DNA of 38,618 nucleotides, taken from contig JANYDZ010000159.1 of NCBI GenBank assembly GCA_025363375.1, positions 1 to 38,618 on the forward strand, read 5' to 3'. The notes beneath the pieces were generated by a model that saw only the letters and a list, made by a program, of their open reading frames with translations, was not told where the DNA came from and made no database searches. The DNA is from Hyphomicrobiales bacterium. Its GTDB lineage: Bacteria > Pseudomonadota > Alphaproteobacteria > Rhizobiales > Beijerinckiaceae. Shown here in pieces: positions 23,903 to 32,861 of this stretch (within the stretch, counting starts at the first letter, position 1; every line of letters begins with the position of its first letter). Made by a program: the position numbers and the translations under genes.

Positions 23903-24988
23903 ATGCGTATTCCGAACGCCGCCTGCGCGCTTCTCATGGGCACGACGCTCGTCGCGCAAGCCCAGCAGAGCGTCGTCAACGTCTACAATTGGTCGGATTA
24001 CGTAGATCCGCGCGTGCTTGACGAATTCACCAAAGAAACCGGAATCAAGGTCGTCTACGACACCTATGATTCGAACGAAACGCTGGAAACCAAGCTTCTG
24101 GCGGGCAAGACCGATTACGACATTGTCGTGCCCTCGGCGACCTTTCTGCAACGGCAGATTCAGGCCGGCGTGTTTCAGAAGCTCGATCGATCGAAGCTGC
24201 CGAACTACAAGGGCCTGTGGCCCGACATCATGACTCGCCTCGCAGCCTACGATCCCGGCAACCAATACGCCGTGAACTACATGTGGTTCACCACGGGCAT
24301 CGCCTACAACAGCGCGAAAATCCAGCAGCGGATCGGCGACAAGACGCCGGATTCCTGGGACGTCGTTTTTAAGGGCGACAATCTCAAACGCGTCGCCGAT
24401 TGCGGCGTCTACATGCTCGATTCCCCCGAAGACATGATCACCGCCGCGCTGAAGTTTCTCGGACTTAATCCCGATTCAAAAAAGCCCGACGACATCCGCA
24501 AGGCCGCCGACGCGCTGACGCGCGTCAAAGGCGGCGTGAAAAAATTTCATTCGTCCGAATATATCAACGCGCTCGCCAACGGCGACATCTGTCTGGCCGT
24601 CGGCTGGGCCGGCGACGCCTTTCAGGCGCGCAACCGGGCCCGCGAGGCCAACAACGGCGTCGACGTCAATTACGTGATTCCGAAGGAGGGCGCGCTCATG
24701 TCCCTCGACAACCTCGCCATCCCCAAGGACGCGCCGCACCTGGAGGCGGCTTATCAATTCATCGACTTTCTGTTGCGTCCGGAGGTCGCGGCGCGCAACA
24801 CGGCGATCACCAATTTCGCCAACGGCGTGCTGGCTTCAAAGGCGCATATCGACAAGGAAATTCTCGACAACAAGTCGATCTACCCCAACGACGACGTATT
24901 GAGGCGCCTCTACACGATCACCGCCAACGATCAGGCGACGCAACGCGTGGTGACCCGCGAGTGGACGCGGGTGAAAACAGGGAAATGA
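23903..24988 (+). CDS. Polyamine (putrescine/spermidine) periplasmic binding protein, PotF/PotD-like
   Basis: A 361-residue extracytoplasmic binding protein of the PotD/PotF group. After a signal peptide (about 1-20, ending AQAQ), the mature N-terminus VVNVYNWSDYVDPRVLDEFTKETG is typical. YDTYDSNETLETKLLAGKTDYDIVVPS, the YMWFTTGIAYN stretch and AVGWAGDAFQARNRA in the second lobe also fit ligand-binding regions of PotF. In the family, aromatic and acidic residues (here W and D of YNWSDY, D of AGDAF) bind the diamine. No polyamine permease or ATPase gene follows; the next gene is convergent. It is therefore either an orphan or served by a transporter elsewhere. It is coupled to the aminotransferase gene with a 12-bp gap, and GAGG lies before its ATG. 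Confidence 0.9.
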   Translation: MRIPNAACALLMGTTLVAQAQQSVVNVYNWSDYVDPRVLDEFTKETGIKVVYDTYDSNETLETKLLAGKTDYDIVVPSATFLQRQIQAGVFQKLDRSKLPNYKGLWPDIMTRLAAYDPGNQYAVNYMWFTTGIAYNSAKIQQRIGDKTPDSWDVVFKGDNLKRVADCGVYMLDSPEDMITAALKFLGLNPDSKKPDDIRKAADALTRVKGGVKKFHSSEYINALANGDICLAVGWAGDAFQARNRAREANNGVDVNYVIPKEGALMSLDNLAIPKDAPHLEAAYQFIDFLLRPEVAARNTAITNFANGVLASKAHIDKEILDNKSIYPNDDVLRRLYTITANDQATQRVVTREWTRVKTGK

Positions 24989-25022
24989 AAACGGCCCGCG
25001 CCGGGGTCGCCGGATCGGGCCG
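24988..25022 (-). terminator. Rho-independent terminator of the divL-trxA operon
   Basis: On the minus strand CGGCCCG (25022-25016) pairs with CGGGCCG (24998-24992), a 7-bp perfect stem, and is followed by TTTTCATTT. It lies about 20 nt after the trxA stop. It also overlaps the last base of the convergent polyamine-binding gene. Confidence 0.7.
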
Positions 25023-25041
25023 CCCATGGATCGACGGCGAA

Positions 25042-25362
25042 TCAGATCGCGCCGGTAATCCACTTGCTGAGTTCGCCCTTGGGGGCCGCGCCGACTTTCT
25101 GCGACGCCAGCTTGCCGTCCTTGAACAGCATGAGCGTAGGGATGGAGCGAATGCCAAGCTTGCCGGGAACGCCCGGGTTCTCGTCAACGTTCATTTTTAC
25201 GATTTTGACCTTGCCGTGCATTTCGGCGGCGATTTCCTCAAGCGAGGGGCCGATCATCTTGCAGGGGCCGCACCATTCCGCCCAGAAATCGACCACGACC
25301 GGCTCGCTGGACTTCAGGACATCGGCTTCGAAACTTGCGTCGGTGACTTTGGCGGTCGACAT
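25042..25362 (-). CDS. trxA: Thioredoxin
   Basis: A 106-residue thioredoxin, the normal length for TrxA. The redox site WCGPC is at residues 30-34 within VVVDFWAEWCGPCKMIGP. The Asp of VVDFWA and the cis-Pro of SIPTLMLF are in place, and FKDGKLASQKVGAAPKGELSKWI is the usual C-terminal part. It is cytoplasmic and reduces protein disulfides with electrons from thioredoxin reductase. GAGG lies about 5 nt before the ATG. It is the last gene of a long minus-strand operon, 57 nt after addA. A small hairpin (GGCGC/GCGCC, 25387-25401) sits in that gap, so it may also have its own transcript. Confidence 0.97.
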   Translation of the reverse strand: MSTAKVTDASFEADVLKSSEPVVVDFWAEWCGPCKMIGPSLEEIAAEMHGKVKIVKMNVDENPGVPGKLGIRSIPTLMLFKDGKLASQKVGAAPKGELSKWITGAI

Positions 25363-25419
25363 AGGCGCCTCGCGGTGCGGGTGGCTGGCGCGAAATGCGC
25401 CGCTCGGGATGTCCGGAAC

Positions 25420-28400
25420 CTAGGTAGCGGCCCCAGCCCCGTCAAGGTCGCCGCCGTCGCCGATGACGCCCATTTGATCGTTGCTCACATCATCGCGACC
25501 GGCGAACGCGAGCGCGCGGCGCAATTGCGCGGCTGCAAGTTCGACGATTTGCGGGCCGTTCACCCAGACAAGCAGGGCGCGAATCTTCCGCTCCGGATAG
25601 ATCGCCGCCAGCGCGGCGGCATAAAGGGCGAGCTGGGCGGCGTAGGAGATGGGCGTGCGGTCCGCCGGCCTTGGCGCGCCGGTCTTGAAATCCGCGATCA
25701 ACACTTCGCTTTGGGTTACGACCAGTCGATCGATCTGCCCGATGATGTCGATTGTCCGCCCGGACGCGACTTCGACGCGGCCGGCGAGCGACACTTCGGC
25801 CCGGGAACCAGGGCCGAACAAAGCCGCGAGGTCCCGGTGCGCCAGAACCGCGAGCGCCTGATCCACCAGCGCGTTACGACCGCCCTCATCAAGCGCTGGC
25901 GCCCGCAGCAGCAGGAAGCGCCGCGCCGCCGCGCCGCGGGCGCCTGACACGAGGTTCGGCAAATGCTGCAACAGGGCGTGTATCAATCGGCCGAGACGCG
26001 CTGCCTCAACGCCCGTCCGCGCGGCGGCGACATCCATTCGCGCCGCCGGCTCGTCCGCCGCCGCAAGGGCGCTTGAGGGGCGAACAGGCGGGGCCGCGCC
26101 CCGCTCCGCGCGCGCAGGACTTGTAAGCCATTCAGGCAGTTGCATGGGCGGAACCAAAACCGGCGGACCAACCGGCGCCGTCGCGAGCCGACACACGCCA
26201 TCCTCGGCGCGGCGCAACACCTGTTCCAAACCGTCGAACGCCGGCGCGGAAGCGAGCGCAGGCTCCAGCGCAGAGCGAATCATGTTGTACCAGCATTCTT
26301 CCGGACGCTTGCCGGCTCCCTGATATCCCATGACGTAGAGGCGCTCCTCGGCGCGCGTCAGGGCCACGTAAAGCAGGCGGCGATATTCTTCCTGCATGGC
26401 GCGGATCGCCGCCGTGCGCGCTTGCGCGATCTGCGCGGGATCGTCGTCCTTGCGCCGGCTCCAAACGAGCGCGGGCCAACCCGAGCCATCGTCCAGGGCG
26501 TAGATGACCGGAGCTTTTTTGCCGTCCGGCATCGAACAGGTGTCGGGCAGGACGACGATCTTTGCTTCAAGCCCCTTGGCCGCGTGGACCGTCATGACGC
26601 GCACCGCGTCCGTCGCCGCGTCCATGTCGCGCTTCACGTCGCCATCGACGGATTCCAGCGCGTGCAGAAAAGCCGGCAGCGAGGGAGCCCCATTCTGTTC
26701 GTGCTTCAGCGACTGATTCAGAAATTCATCGATGGCGTCGCTGGCTTCGGCGCCAAGACGGGCGACAAGATCGCGTCGCCCGCCATCCGCGCCGAGCAGA
26801 TGCGCGTAGAACATGAAGGGAGTCGATTGCCGCGCGCGCGCGCGCCACAGGTCGATGCGCGCGCAGGCGGTTTGATGGCGGGCGCTTGCGGAGCCGCGGA
26901 GCGCGTCCATCAAAGAACCCGCTCGCAACGGCGCAAGTTCGATGAGATCATCGTCAATGAGACCTATGAGCGGCGATTTCAAAACGCAGGCAAGCGCGAG
27001 GTCGTCTTGGGGCAACAGCGCCGCGCGGCCAGCCGCGATGAGATCCATCACCGCGATGTGCCGGGCGAACTTAAGCCTGTCCGCGCCGGCGACCGGCACG
27101 CCCGCGTCCTTGAAAGCGCGAATGACAGCCTCGAAAAACGCCGAGCGTGTGCGCACAAGAACGATCACATCGCCGGCCCGGATGGCGCGCGGCGCGCCGG
27201 TTTTATCGTCCGTTACGCAATCCCGCGAATCGGGACGCAGCCAACCCGCCACCAGCGCGGCGACGCGGGCCGCCACGACGATGTGCGGATCATGCGGATT
27301 GACCGCGTCGAGCGGCAGTTTCCAATCGCGCGACGGCGGCAAGTCCAACGGCGCGACGGGCTCCCAGATTTCAACGAGGCCGGGCACGTCGGTTTTCCAC
27401 GCCTGATGCAGAAGCATTGCATCGTCGCTCGAAAGACCGGCGCGATTCGCCGGTAGTTTAAAGATTGTGTCGACCGATTCCAGCACCCGCGGCGCGGAGC
27501 GAAACGACAGATGCAGCTTCAGTTCCTGAAAAAGGCCATCGGCATTCTCGGTCGTTTTTCTGAAATGCGCGCGCATATCCGCGAATTCAGCGGGGCGCGC
27601 GCCCTGAAACGAAAAAATGGACTGCTTTTCGTCGCCGACCGCGAAGAACGTGCGCAGCGCGCTTCGCTGCCCTTTGCCGGAGGTGAACTCCTCGGCGATT
27701 CGCCGCAGGATGTCCCATTGCTCGGGCGACGTGTCCTGCGCCTCGTCGATCAGAATATGATCGATGCCGGAATCGAGTTTGAAGAGAATCCAGCCTGCGT
27801 CCGATCGCGACAGAAGGTTGAGCGTCTTGTCGATGAGATCATCGAAATCAAGCAGGGCGCGCGTGTTTTTGGCCGAAGCGTAATGTTGCAGCACCCTGTC
27901 GGCGACCGTCACAAGAGCTGTGGTTTGTTCGACGACGCGCGCGGCCTTGCGCTTTTCCGCCAGAAGCACGAGGCGATCCTGCTCGCTCTGCAAGTGAAGC
28001 AGAAGGCAGGGATCAAGTTTCTGCAGCGTTTTGGTGATGACCGCTCTGGATTCGCCGCCGCGCGGCCGCCCCTGCTGCGTTAAGAACACATCCAGCCACG
28101 CGTCGATCCGCAGCTGCCCGTCCGCGGCCGCTGCGCGGCGGCAATGTTCCGCCAGTTTCTGATCGTTGACGGAGCCCTGAGCCAGACTTTCCGCGAGGTC
28201 CGGCCAATCGGAAAAGGGGATGCCATCCTCGACCATCGCGCGTTCGATTTCGGCGATCGTGTCCTTGTTCGCAAGGCCAAGACGCCCGCGGAGAAACCGG
28301 CGATAGCCGCCGGCGGAACCGGCGGCCCGAACAGCCTGCGCCAGCTGGCGCCGCATGCCCAGCGCGTCCCGCACGAGCTTCTCAAAACCGTCCTCGGTCG

Positions 28401-28965
28401 ATTCCGCCGACAGAACCGCGAGCGCTCTGCCCAGCGCGCTGTCGGGATTGCCCATCGCTTCCGCCAACATGGCCTGGCGCGCCAGTTCCAGCAACTCGCC
28501 TTTCTGCATGTCCTCGATCAATTGAAAGCGAGAGGGCAGATTGGCTTCGAAGGGAAACAGATGCAGCAGACGTTCGCAAAATGCGTGGATGGTTTGAATT
28601 TTCAAGCCGCCCGGCGTCTCGACGGCGCGGGCGAACAAGCGCCGCGCGAAATCGAGATCGCCGAAGGACGCGCCCGCGCCGACGGCGAGAATCGCTTGCG
28701 TCAATTGGGCGTCGTCGAGCATGGTCCATTTCGACAAAATGTCGAACACGCGCAGCGACATGTTGGCGGCGGCGGCCTTTGTGTAGGTGAGGCACAATAT
28801 TTTCGCCGGCGGCGCGCCTTCCAGCAGCAGCCGCACGACGCGTTGCGTCAGAACATGCGTCTTGCCGGAACCCGCGTGCGCGGAGACCCACACGGAGGCG
28901 CGCGGATCGGAGGCCTTGTGCTGCTCCCGCGTGGTTGAATCGGGAATGACGCGGCGAAGGTTCAT
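25420..28965 (-). CDS. addA: Double-strand break repair helicase-nuclease AddA
   Basis: An 1181-residue UvrD-type helicase with a C-terminal nuclease, the alphaproteobacterial AddA. The Walker A motif is SAHAGSGKTHVLT (AGSGKT at 31-36), with LCLTYTKAAAANM as motif Ia, HILIDEAQDTSPEQWDIL as motif II, and VMTVHAAKGLEAKIV and RRLLYVALTRAEERLYV as motifs V and VI. The RecB-type nuclease has LIADFKTG (D1092, K1094) and the QLALY motif (Q1111, Y1115). With AddB it unwinds and trims broken DNA ends to start recombination. The ATG at 28965 overlaps the addB stop by 4 nt (ATGA) and has GGGAG upstream, which fixes the start over a longer frame beginning 33 nt earlier. Confidence 0.97.
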   Translation of the reverse strand: MNLRRVIPDSTTREQHKASDPRASVWVSAHAGSGKTHVLTQRVVRLLLEGAPPAKILCLTYTKAAAANMSLRVFDILSKWTMLDDAQLTQAILAVGAGASFGDLDFARRLFARAVETPGGLKIQTIHAFCERLLHLFPFEANLPSRFQLIEDMQKGELLELARQAMLAEAMGNPDSALGRALAVLSAESTEDGFEKLVRDALGMRRQLAQAVRAAGSAGGYRRFLRGRLGLANKDTIAEIERAMVEDGIPFSDWPDLAESLAQGSVNDQKLAEHCRRAAAADGQLRIDAWLDVFLTQQGRPRGGESRAVITKTLQKLDPCLLLHLQSEQDRLVLLAEKRKAARVVEQTTALVTVADRVLQHYASAKNTRALLDFDDLIDKTLNLLSRSDAGWILFKLDSGIDHILIDEAQDTSPEQWDILRRIAEEFTSGKGQRSALRTFFAVGDEKQSIFSFQGARPAEFADMRAHFRKTTENADGLFQELKLHLSFRSAPRVLESVDTIFKLPANRAGLSSDDAMLLHQAWKTDVPGLVEIWEPVAPLDLPPSRDWKLPLDAVNPHDPHIVVAARVAALVAGWLRPDSRDCVTDDKTGAPRAIRAGDVIVLVRTRSAFFEAVIRAFKDAGVPVAGADRLKFARHIAVMDLIAAGRAALLPQDDLALACVLKSPLIGLIDDDLIELAPLRAGSLMDALRGSASARHQTACARIDLWRARARQSTPFMFYAHLLGADGGRRDLVARLGAEASDAIDEFLNQSLKHEQNGAPSLPAFLHALESVDGDVKRDMDAATDAVRVMTVHAAKGLEAKIVVLPDTCSMPDGKKAPVIYALDDGSGWPALVWSRRKDDDPAQIAQARTAAIRAMQEEYRRLLYVALTRAEERLYVMGYQGAGKRPEECWYNMIRSALEPALASAPAFDGLEQVLRRAEDGVCRLATAPVGPPVLVPPMQLPEWLTSPARAERGAAPPVRPSSALAAADEPAARMDVAAARTGVEAARLGRLIHALLQHLPNLVSGARGAAARRFLLLRAPALDEGGRNALVDQALAVLAHRDLAALFGPGSRAEVSLAGRVEVASGRTIDIIGQIDRLVVTQSEVLIADFKTGAPRPADRTPISYAAQLALYAAALAAIYPERKIRALLVWVNGPQIVELAAAQLRRALAFAGRDDVSNDQMGVIGDGGDLDGAGAAT

Positions 28966-31900
28966 GTCTCGTCTCCCTCGCCGTCGCCCGCCGACCATTC
29001 CTTCACGCGCGCCAGGTGATCGTAGGCGCTGAACTTGTTGATAAACTGCGGATAGGGCCGGGGTATGTAGGGCGTGTTCACGTCCCTGAACTCATCGAGC
29101 AGGTTGCGCAGTTCGACAAAATGCTCCCGCGCGAATTGCGAAAGGGTTTCGCTTTTTGGCTTGAGCGACACCGGCGCTTTTTTTTCGCCGCCGAGAATTT
29201 TGACGTAGAGCGCGTCCTCGACGCCCGCGGCAGGAATCCCTTTAAACGCGCCGCGCTCGAGCATGGCGGTTTCAAGCGTCAGTTGCGGCGCGAAACCGGC
29301 GGCGATTTCCTTTGGGGTGGGCGTGCCGCCGCTCTTGAAATCGATGACCGCGAGCGTTCCATCGCGGCGACGTTCGACGCGGTCGGCCTGCGCGGTCAAC
29401 TGGAATATCGATCCGTCGGACAGCGGGAAGGCGAGCAGACCGCTTTGCTCGACTTCAATTTTTGCAATCTCCCCGCGCCGCTGACTTTCCCAATCGAGCA
29501 GGGTGGTCAGCGCCGTTTCGATGCGCGGCCAATGGAAGGCGCGAAAGGCCGCATTCGGCAACATTTCCGCGAACTTTTTTTCCGCGATGGCGCGCAACAC
29601 GGCCAGCGCGTCGTCGGGCAGCTTTGAGCCTGGCCAGGCGCGGGCGAAATCGGCGGTCATTTCATGCAACAGATTGCCGGTCTCGCGCGCGCCGGGCTCG
29701 ATGTTCAGCGGCCCCAACGCGATGAGACCCAGAATACTTTCCGCGTAAATCCCGTAGGGATCGCGCCTTAATGTTTCGATGCGCGTGACGCTCAGGCGCG
29801 TCGGGCGCAAGGCCAGCGGAGGCCGGGGCCGGGGCCGCGCTATGCGCGACATTGCTTTCGCGTCGATTTCCCTGGCCAATGCGATGGTTGCTTGCCCCCG
29901 CTGAAGGCATTGGCGCCATTCATCTTCGCCCGCGAGCGCGGCCATACGTTGCAGAAACCGCGACGGCACGGTCGGCGCGCCGTCGCGCTTTCTGGCGCGC
30001 GAAACAACCACCCGCGGCGCTCCCATGGCTTCCACAAAGTCATGCGCCGACTGTCCGATGCGGCGCTCGGGCGGACCAAGCCCCAGCGCGGTTCGCATGG
30101 GACGATTGAGAAATGGATCGGCGCCGGCCGCGGGCGGCCAGACGGTTTCGTCAAGTCCGCCAAGCAACACCACGTCGAGATGCAACAGACGCGCTTCGAG
30201 CGGACCCAGAATCTTGAAACGCGGATGCGCGCGGCGCGGCGATCTGACGATTGTCTCCGCGAGGATATGTTCAAACAGGGCGGCGTAATCAGTCGGAGCC
30301 AGCGGCAGGGAGGGCAACGAAGGCTGACTCAGCGCGTCAAACAATTCTTCGATGGCGAGCGAATCTTCCTGTCCGTCCTGCGGCGCAAGCAGACGCGCGA
30401 TCGTCGCGCGGTGCGCGGAAGTCCAGATCGCGAGACCGGCGGGCGCGGCGACGGCGCGCAGCGGCGCGAGCGCGGCCTCGATATCTTCGAGAAGCCCCTG
30501 CAACAGGCGCCAATCGTCGTCGCCAATCGCGCGCGCGGCGCGATGAGCGTCGCGGGTTTGCGCGGCGAGTCGCGCATTCTCAATCGCGACGGCGGGAGCG
30601 AGGCCCTGCATCGCGACAGCGCGCCAAACGCCGATTTCCAGCAACCCGACCAGCCGCCACAACTCGTCCGGCGCCCGCGACAGACGCGCGAGGGGATGCG
30701 AAAGAAGCGCTAGAATATCTATGTTGCCGGCATCCGACCCCGCCGCGGCGAGCGCGAGACGCGCCAAAACGCCCGCGGGCGCAAGGCCAAGGGAATCTCC
30801 CGCGGAATCATCGACTTCGATGTTCCAGCGCGCGAGTTCGCCCTTGACGCGCCGCGCCAACGCGCGGTCCGGCGTCACCAGAGCGCCCGTTGCTCCGTCG
30901 CGCTCGAGCAAGCGCCGCGCTTCGATGGCAAGGCACAGCGCTTCCTCCCGTTCGTCGGCGGCTTCGATGAGGGCGACGTGCTCCAGCGCGGCGGCAAAAT
31001 CCTGGCGATGGCCGCGCGCGAAGGCGAGCCAGGAGTGGGTGGCGTCGGCAGGGCGCATGGCCTCGCTGACGAACCGCGCGCGCGCGCGCAACGCGGGCGA
31101 CAGCGCGACGGTTTCCACGACATCGGCGCGCGTCACGCCAAGCGTCCGCAACAACCGGTTCAAAACCGCCTGCGGGTGGCCGTCCGCCGGACCGGCTTTC
31201 CGCGCCTCATCGCCGGCTATCATGGCCCAGGCGATTTCATCGAGTTGCATGTCAAGGCCGGGCAGCACAATGGCCCCTCTGGGCAGACGCGCAATGGCGC
31301 CCAACAGGCGCGCGGTCGCTGGATTGGCGCCCGTCGAGCCGATAGCGATGACAGGATGGCCTTGCGTCATCGCCGACAGCCGCTCGATCTCAGAGGCCAC
31401 GAGCCGCATCTGCCGCCCGGCGCGATCGATCAGACCGCGTTCATTCAAATGCGCCGGCCATGACGCCGTGGCGATTTTGAGAAACTCCAGCGTAATGCGC
31501 CAGTACTGATCGTAATTTTCCGGCGCGAGGCCGGCGAGCGCGGACCACTCGACGCCTTCGATGGTCATGTCGTCGATCAGGCTCGCCAGATCGCCTGAAA
31601 GATTCCAGGCTTGCGCCGGAGACGTCGCCACGAGCAGACTTTCGCCATCGACAAACTCGCGTTTCCCCGAGGCGTCTATGGAAACAATCGCGTAACGCAA
31701 AGCGCGCGCCCATTCGATAATCATCCGTGTCAGGACAAGACGGCGCTCCACGTCGCTCACCGCTTCAGGCAAGCCGGACAACGGCGCGTCGCCAAATCCA
31801 CTGTCGTGAAAGGCAAGACCGGCCTCAATATCCTCGAGATGGCCGAGGGGAACGATGCGCGGCAGCAACACCACGGACTGCTTCGCGGCGCGGGCGAATT

Positions 31901-32090
31901 CATCAGCGAGCGCGCGGGCCGAACGCCGCGTGGGCACAAAGATGGTCGCGGCGGAGAGGCCGGCGGGATCGCTCGCGTCAACCGCGCCCGGCACAAGCGC
32001 GCCGACGAGGAATTGCTCGACAAAGGTCGCGAGAAAAGGAACGCCGGGAGGGATGGTGAAAATTCGCGGTTGTGCGCGGGCGCCCGTCAT
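28962..32090 (-). CDS. addB: Double-strand break repair protein AddB
   Basis: A 1042-residue AddB of the alphaproteobacterial type. It begins with RIFTIPPGVPFLATFVEQFL and TIFVPTRRSARALADEFARA, degenerate helicase-like parts in which no Walker A motif is visible. It ends in a RecB-family nuclease domain with TLAVIDFKSGGTPTP, where D and K are catalytic, and a QLTLE stretch replacing QxxxY. It partners AddA in processing double-strand breaks. I could not make out an iron-sulfur cysteine set like that of Bacillus AddB. The ATG at 32090 lies 4 nt after the murU stop; a 64-residue upstream extension in the same frame is inside murU and not family-like. It overlaps addA by 4 nt. Confidence 0.94.
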   Translation of the reverse strand: MTGARAQPRIFTIPPGVPFLATFVEQFLVGALVPGAVDASDPAGLSAATIFVPTRRSARALADEFARAAKQSVVLLPRIVPLGHLEDIEAGLAFHDSGFGDAPLSGLPEAVSDVERRLVLTRMIIEWARALRYAIVSIDASGKREFVDGESLLVATSPAQAWNLSGDLASLIDDMTIEGVEWSALAGLAPENYDQYWRITLEFLKIATASWPAHLNERGLIDRAGRQMRLVASEIERLSAMTQGHPVIAIGSTGANPATARLLGAIARLPRGAIVLPGLDMQLDEIAWAMIAGDEARKAGPADGHPQAVLNRLLRTLGVTRADVVETVALSPALRARARFVSEAMRPADATHSWLAFARGHRQDFAAALEHVALIEAADEREEALCLAIEARRLLERDGATGALVTPDRALARRVKGELARWNIEVDDSAGDSLGLAPAGVLARLALAAAGSDAGNIDILALLSHPLARLSRAPDELWRLVGLLEIGVWRAVAMQGLAPAVAIENARLAAQTRDAHRAARAIGDDDWRLLQGLLEDIEAALAPLRAVAAPAGLAIWTSAHRATIARLLAPQDGQEDSLAIEELFDALSQPSLPSLPLAPTDYAALFEHILAETIVRSPRRAHPRFKILGPLEARLLHLDVVLLGGLDETVWPPAAGADPFLNRPMRTALGLGPPERRIGQSAHDFVEAMGAPRVVVSRARKRDGAPTVPSRFLQRMAALAGEDEWRQCLQRGQATIALAREIDAKAMSRIARPRPRPPLALRPTRLSVTRIETLRRDPYGIYAESILGLIALGPLNIEPGARETGNLLHEMTADFARAWPGSKLPDDALAVLRAIAEKKFAEMLPNAAFRAFHWPRIETALTTLLDWESQRRGEIAKIEVEQSGLLAFPLSDGSIFQLTAQADRVERRRDGTLAVIDFKSGGTPTPKEIAAGFAPQLTLETAMLERGAFKGIPAAGVEDALYVKILGGEKKAPVSLKPKSETLSQFAREHFVELRNLLDEFRDVNTPYIPRPYPQFINKFSAYDHLARVKEWSAGDGEGDET

Positions 32091-32094
32091 CGCG

Positions 32095-32838
32095 CTACAG
32101 AACCGAACGCGCGATGGCGCGTTCCGCCTCGCCGATCGCTTCAGGGGTTCCCACGTGCAGCCACAGACCTTCAAGACGCACGCCGAAGAGACGGCCTTTT
32201 TCGGCGGCCTCGAAAAAGAACGGCGCGAGACGGAAGACTTCGCGCGTCTCCGACGCGAACAATTGCGGCTTGAGAATTCCAACGCCGGAATAGACGAAAG
32301 GCGCGACCTCCGGTTCGCGGCGCCGCGTCAGTCGTCCCTCGCCGTCCATGGTAAAGTCGCCGGGCCAATCAACGCCGACGCTCGTCGCCGTGCCCGCCAG
32401 CAGCAGCAGCACATCCATTCGCTCGGGATCCCACGTTCGGACAAGACGCCGCAGGTTCGATGTTGGACCTTCTATCCAGAAAGCGTCGGTGTTCGCCACA
32501 AAGAAAGGCTTTTCGCCGAGCAGCGGCAGCGCCTTCCGGATGCCGCCGCCTTGATCAAGCAGGGTTTCGCGTTCGTCCGATACGATGATTTCTGGCCGCG
32601 CGCGCGTCTTCAGATGTTGCTCGATCTGGTCGGGAAGATAATGCACGTTTACAACGGCGCGCGCGACGCCGGATTCGGCGAAGCGGTCGAGCGTATGATC
32701 CATCAGCGGTTTGCCGCCGACCGCGATCATGGGTTTAGGCGTGCGCTCGGTGATCGGCCGCATGCGCGTGCCAAGCCCGGCGGCGAAAACCATCGCTGAT
32801 GCCGGCGTAAATGTTTCAGGCACGGCGGGCTTTGACAT
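32095..32838 (-). CDS. murU: N-acetylmuramate-1-phosphate uridylyltransferase
   Basis: A 247-residue sugar-1-phosphate nucleotidyltransferase. The signature AMVFAAGLGTRMRPITERTPKPMI (about residues 15-38) binds the nucleotide. VVNVHYLPDQIEQHL, SDERETLLDQGGGIRKALPLL and ANTDAFW (metal-binding Asp) follow in family order. Its relatives include glucose-1-phosphate thymidylyl- and mannose-1-phosphate guanylyltransferases. The position next to the AmgK-type kinase identifies it as MurU, which makes UDP-MurNAc from MurNAc-1-phosphate and UTP in cell-wall recycling. This route bypasses MurA and in other bacteria gives intrinsic fosfomycin tolerance. It lies 23 nt after tsaE-amgK and 4 nt before addB. 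Confidence 0.9.
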   Translation of the reverse strand: MSKPAVPETFTPASAMVFAAGLGTRMRPITERTPKPMIAVGGKPLMDHTLDRFAESGVARAVVNVHYLPDQIEQHLKTRARPEIIVSDERETLLDQGGGIRKALPLLGEKPFFVANTDAFWIEGPTSNLRRLVRTWDPERMDVLLLLAGTATSVGVDWPGDFTMDGEGRLTRRREPEVAPFVYSGVGILKPQLFASETREVFRLAPFFFEAAEKGRLFGVRLEGLWLHVGTPEAIGEAERAIARSVL

Positions 32839-32861
32839 CGCGCGAATATCCGTTGGCGGCT

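Noticed and set aside
32091..32282. 64-codon upstream extension of addB
   Set aside because: It lies inside murU in another frame, and family-like sequence starts at the ATG at 32090.
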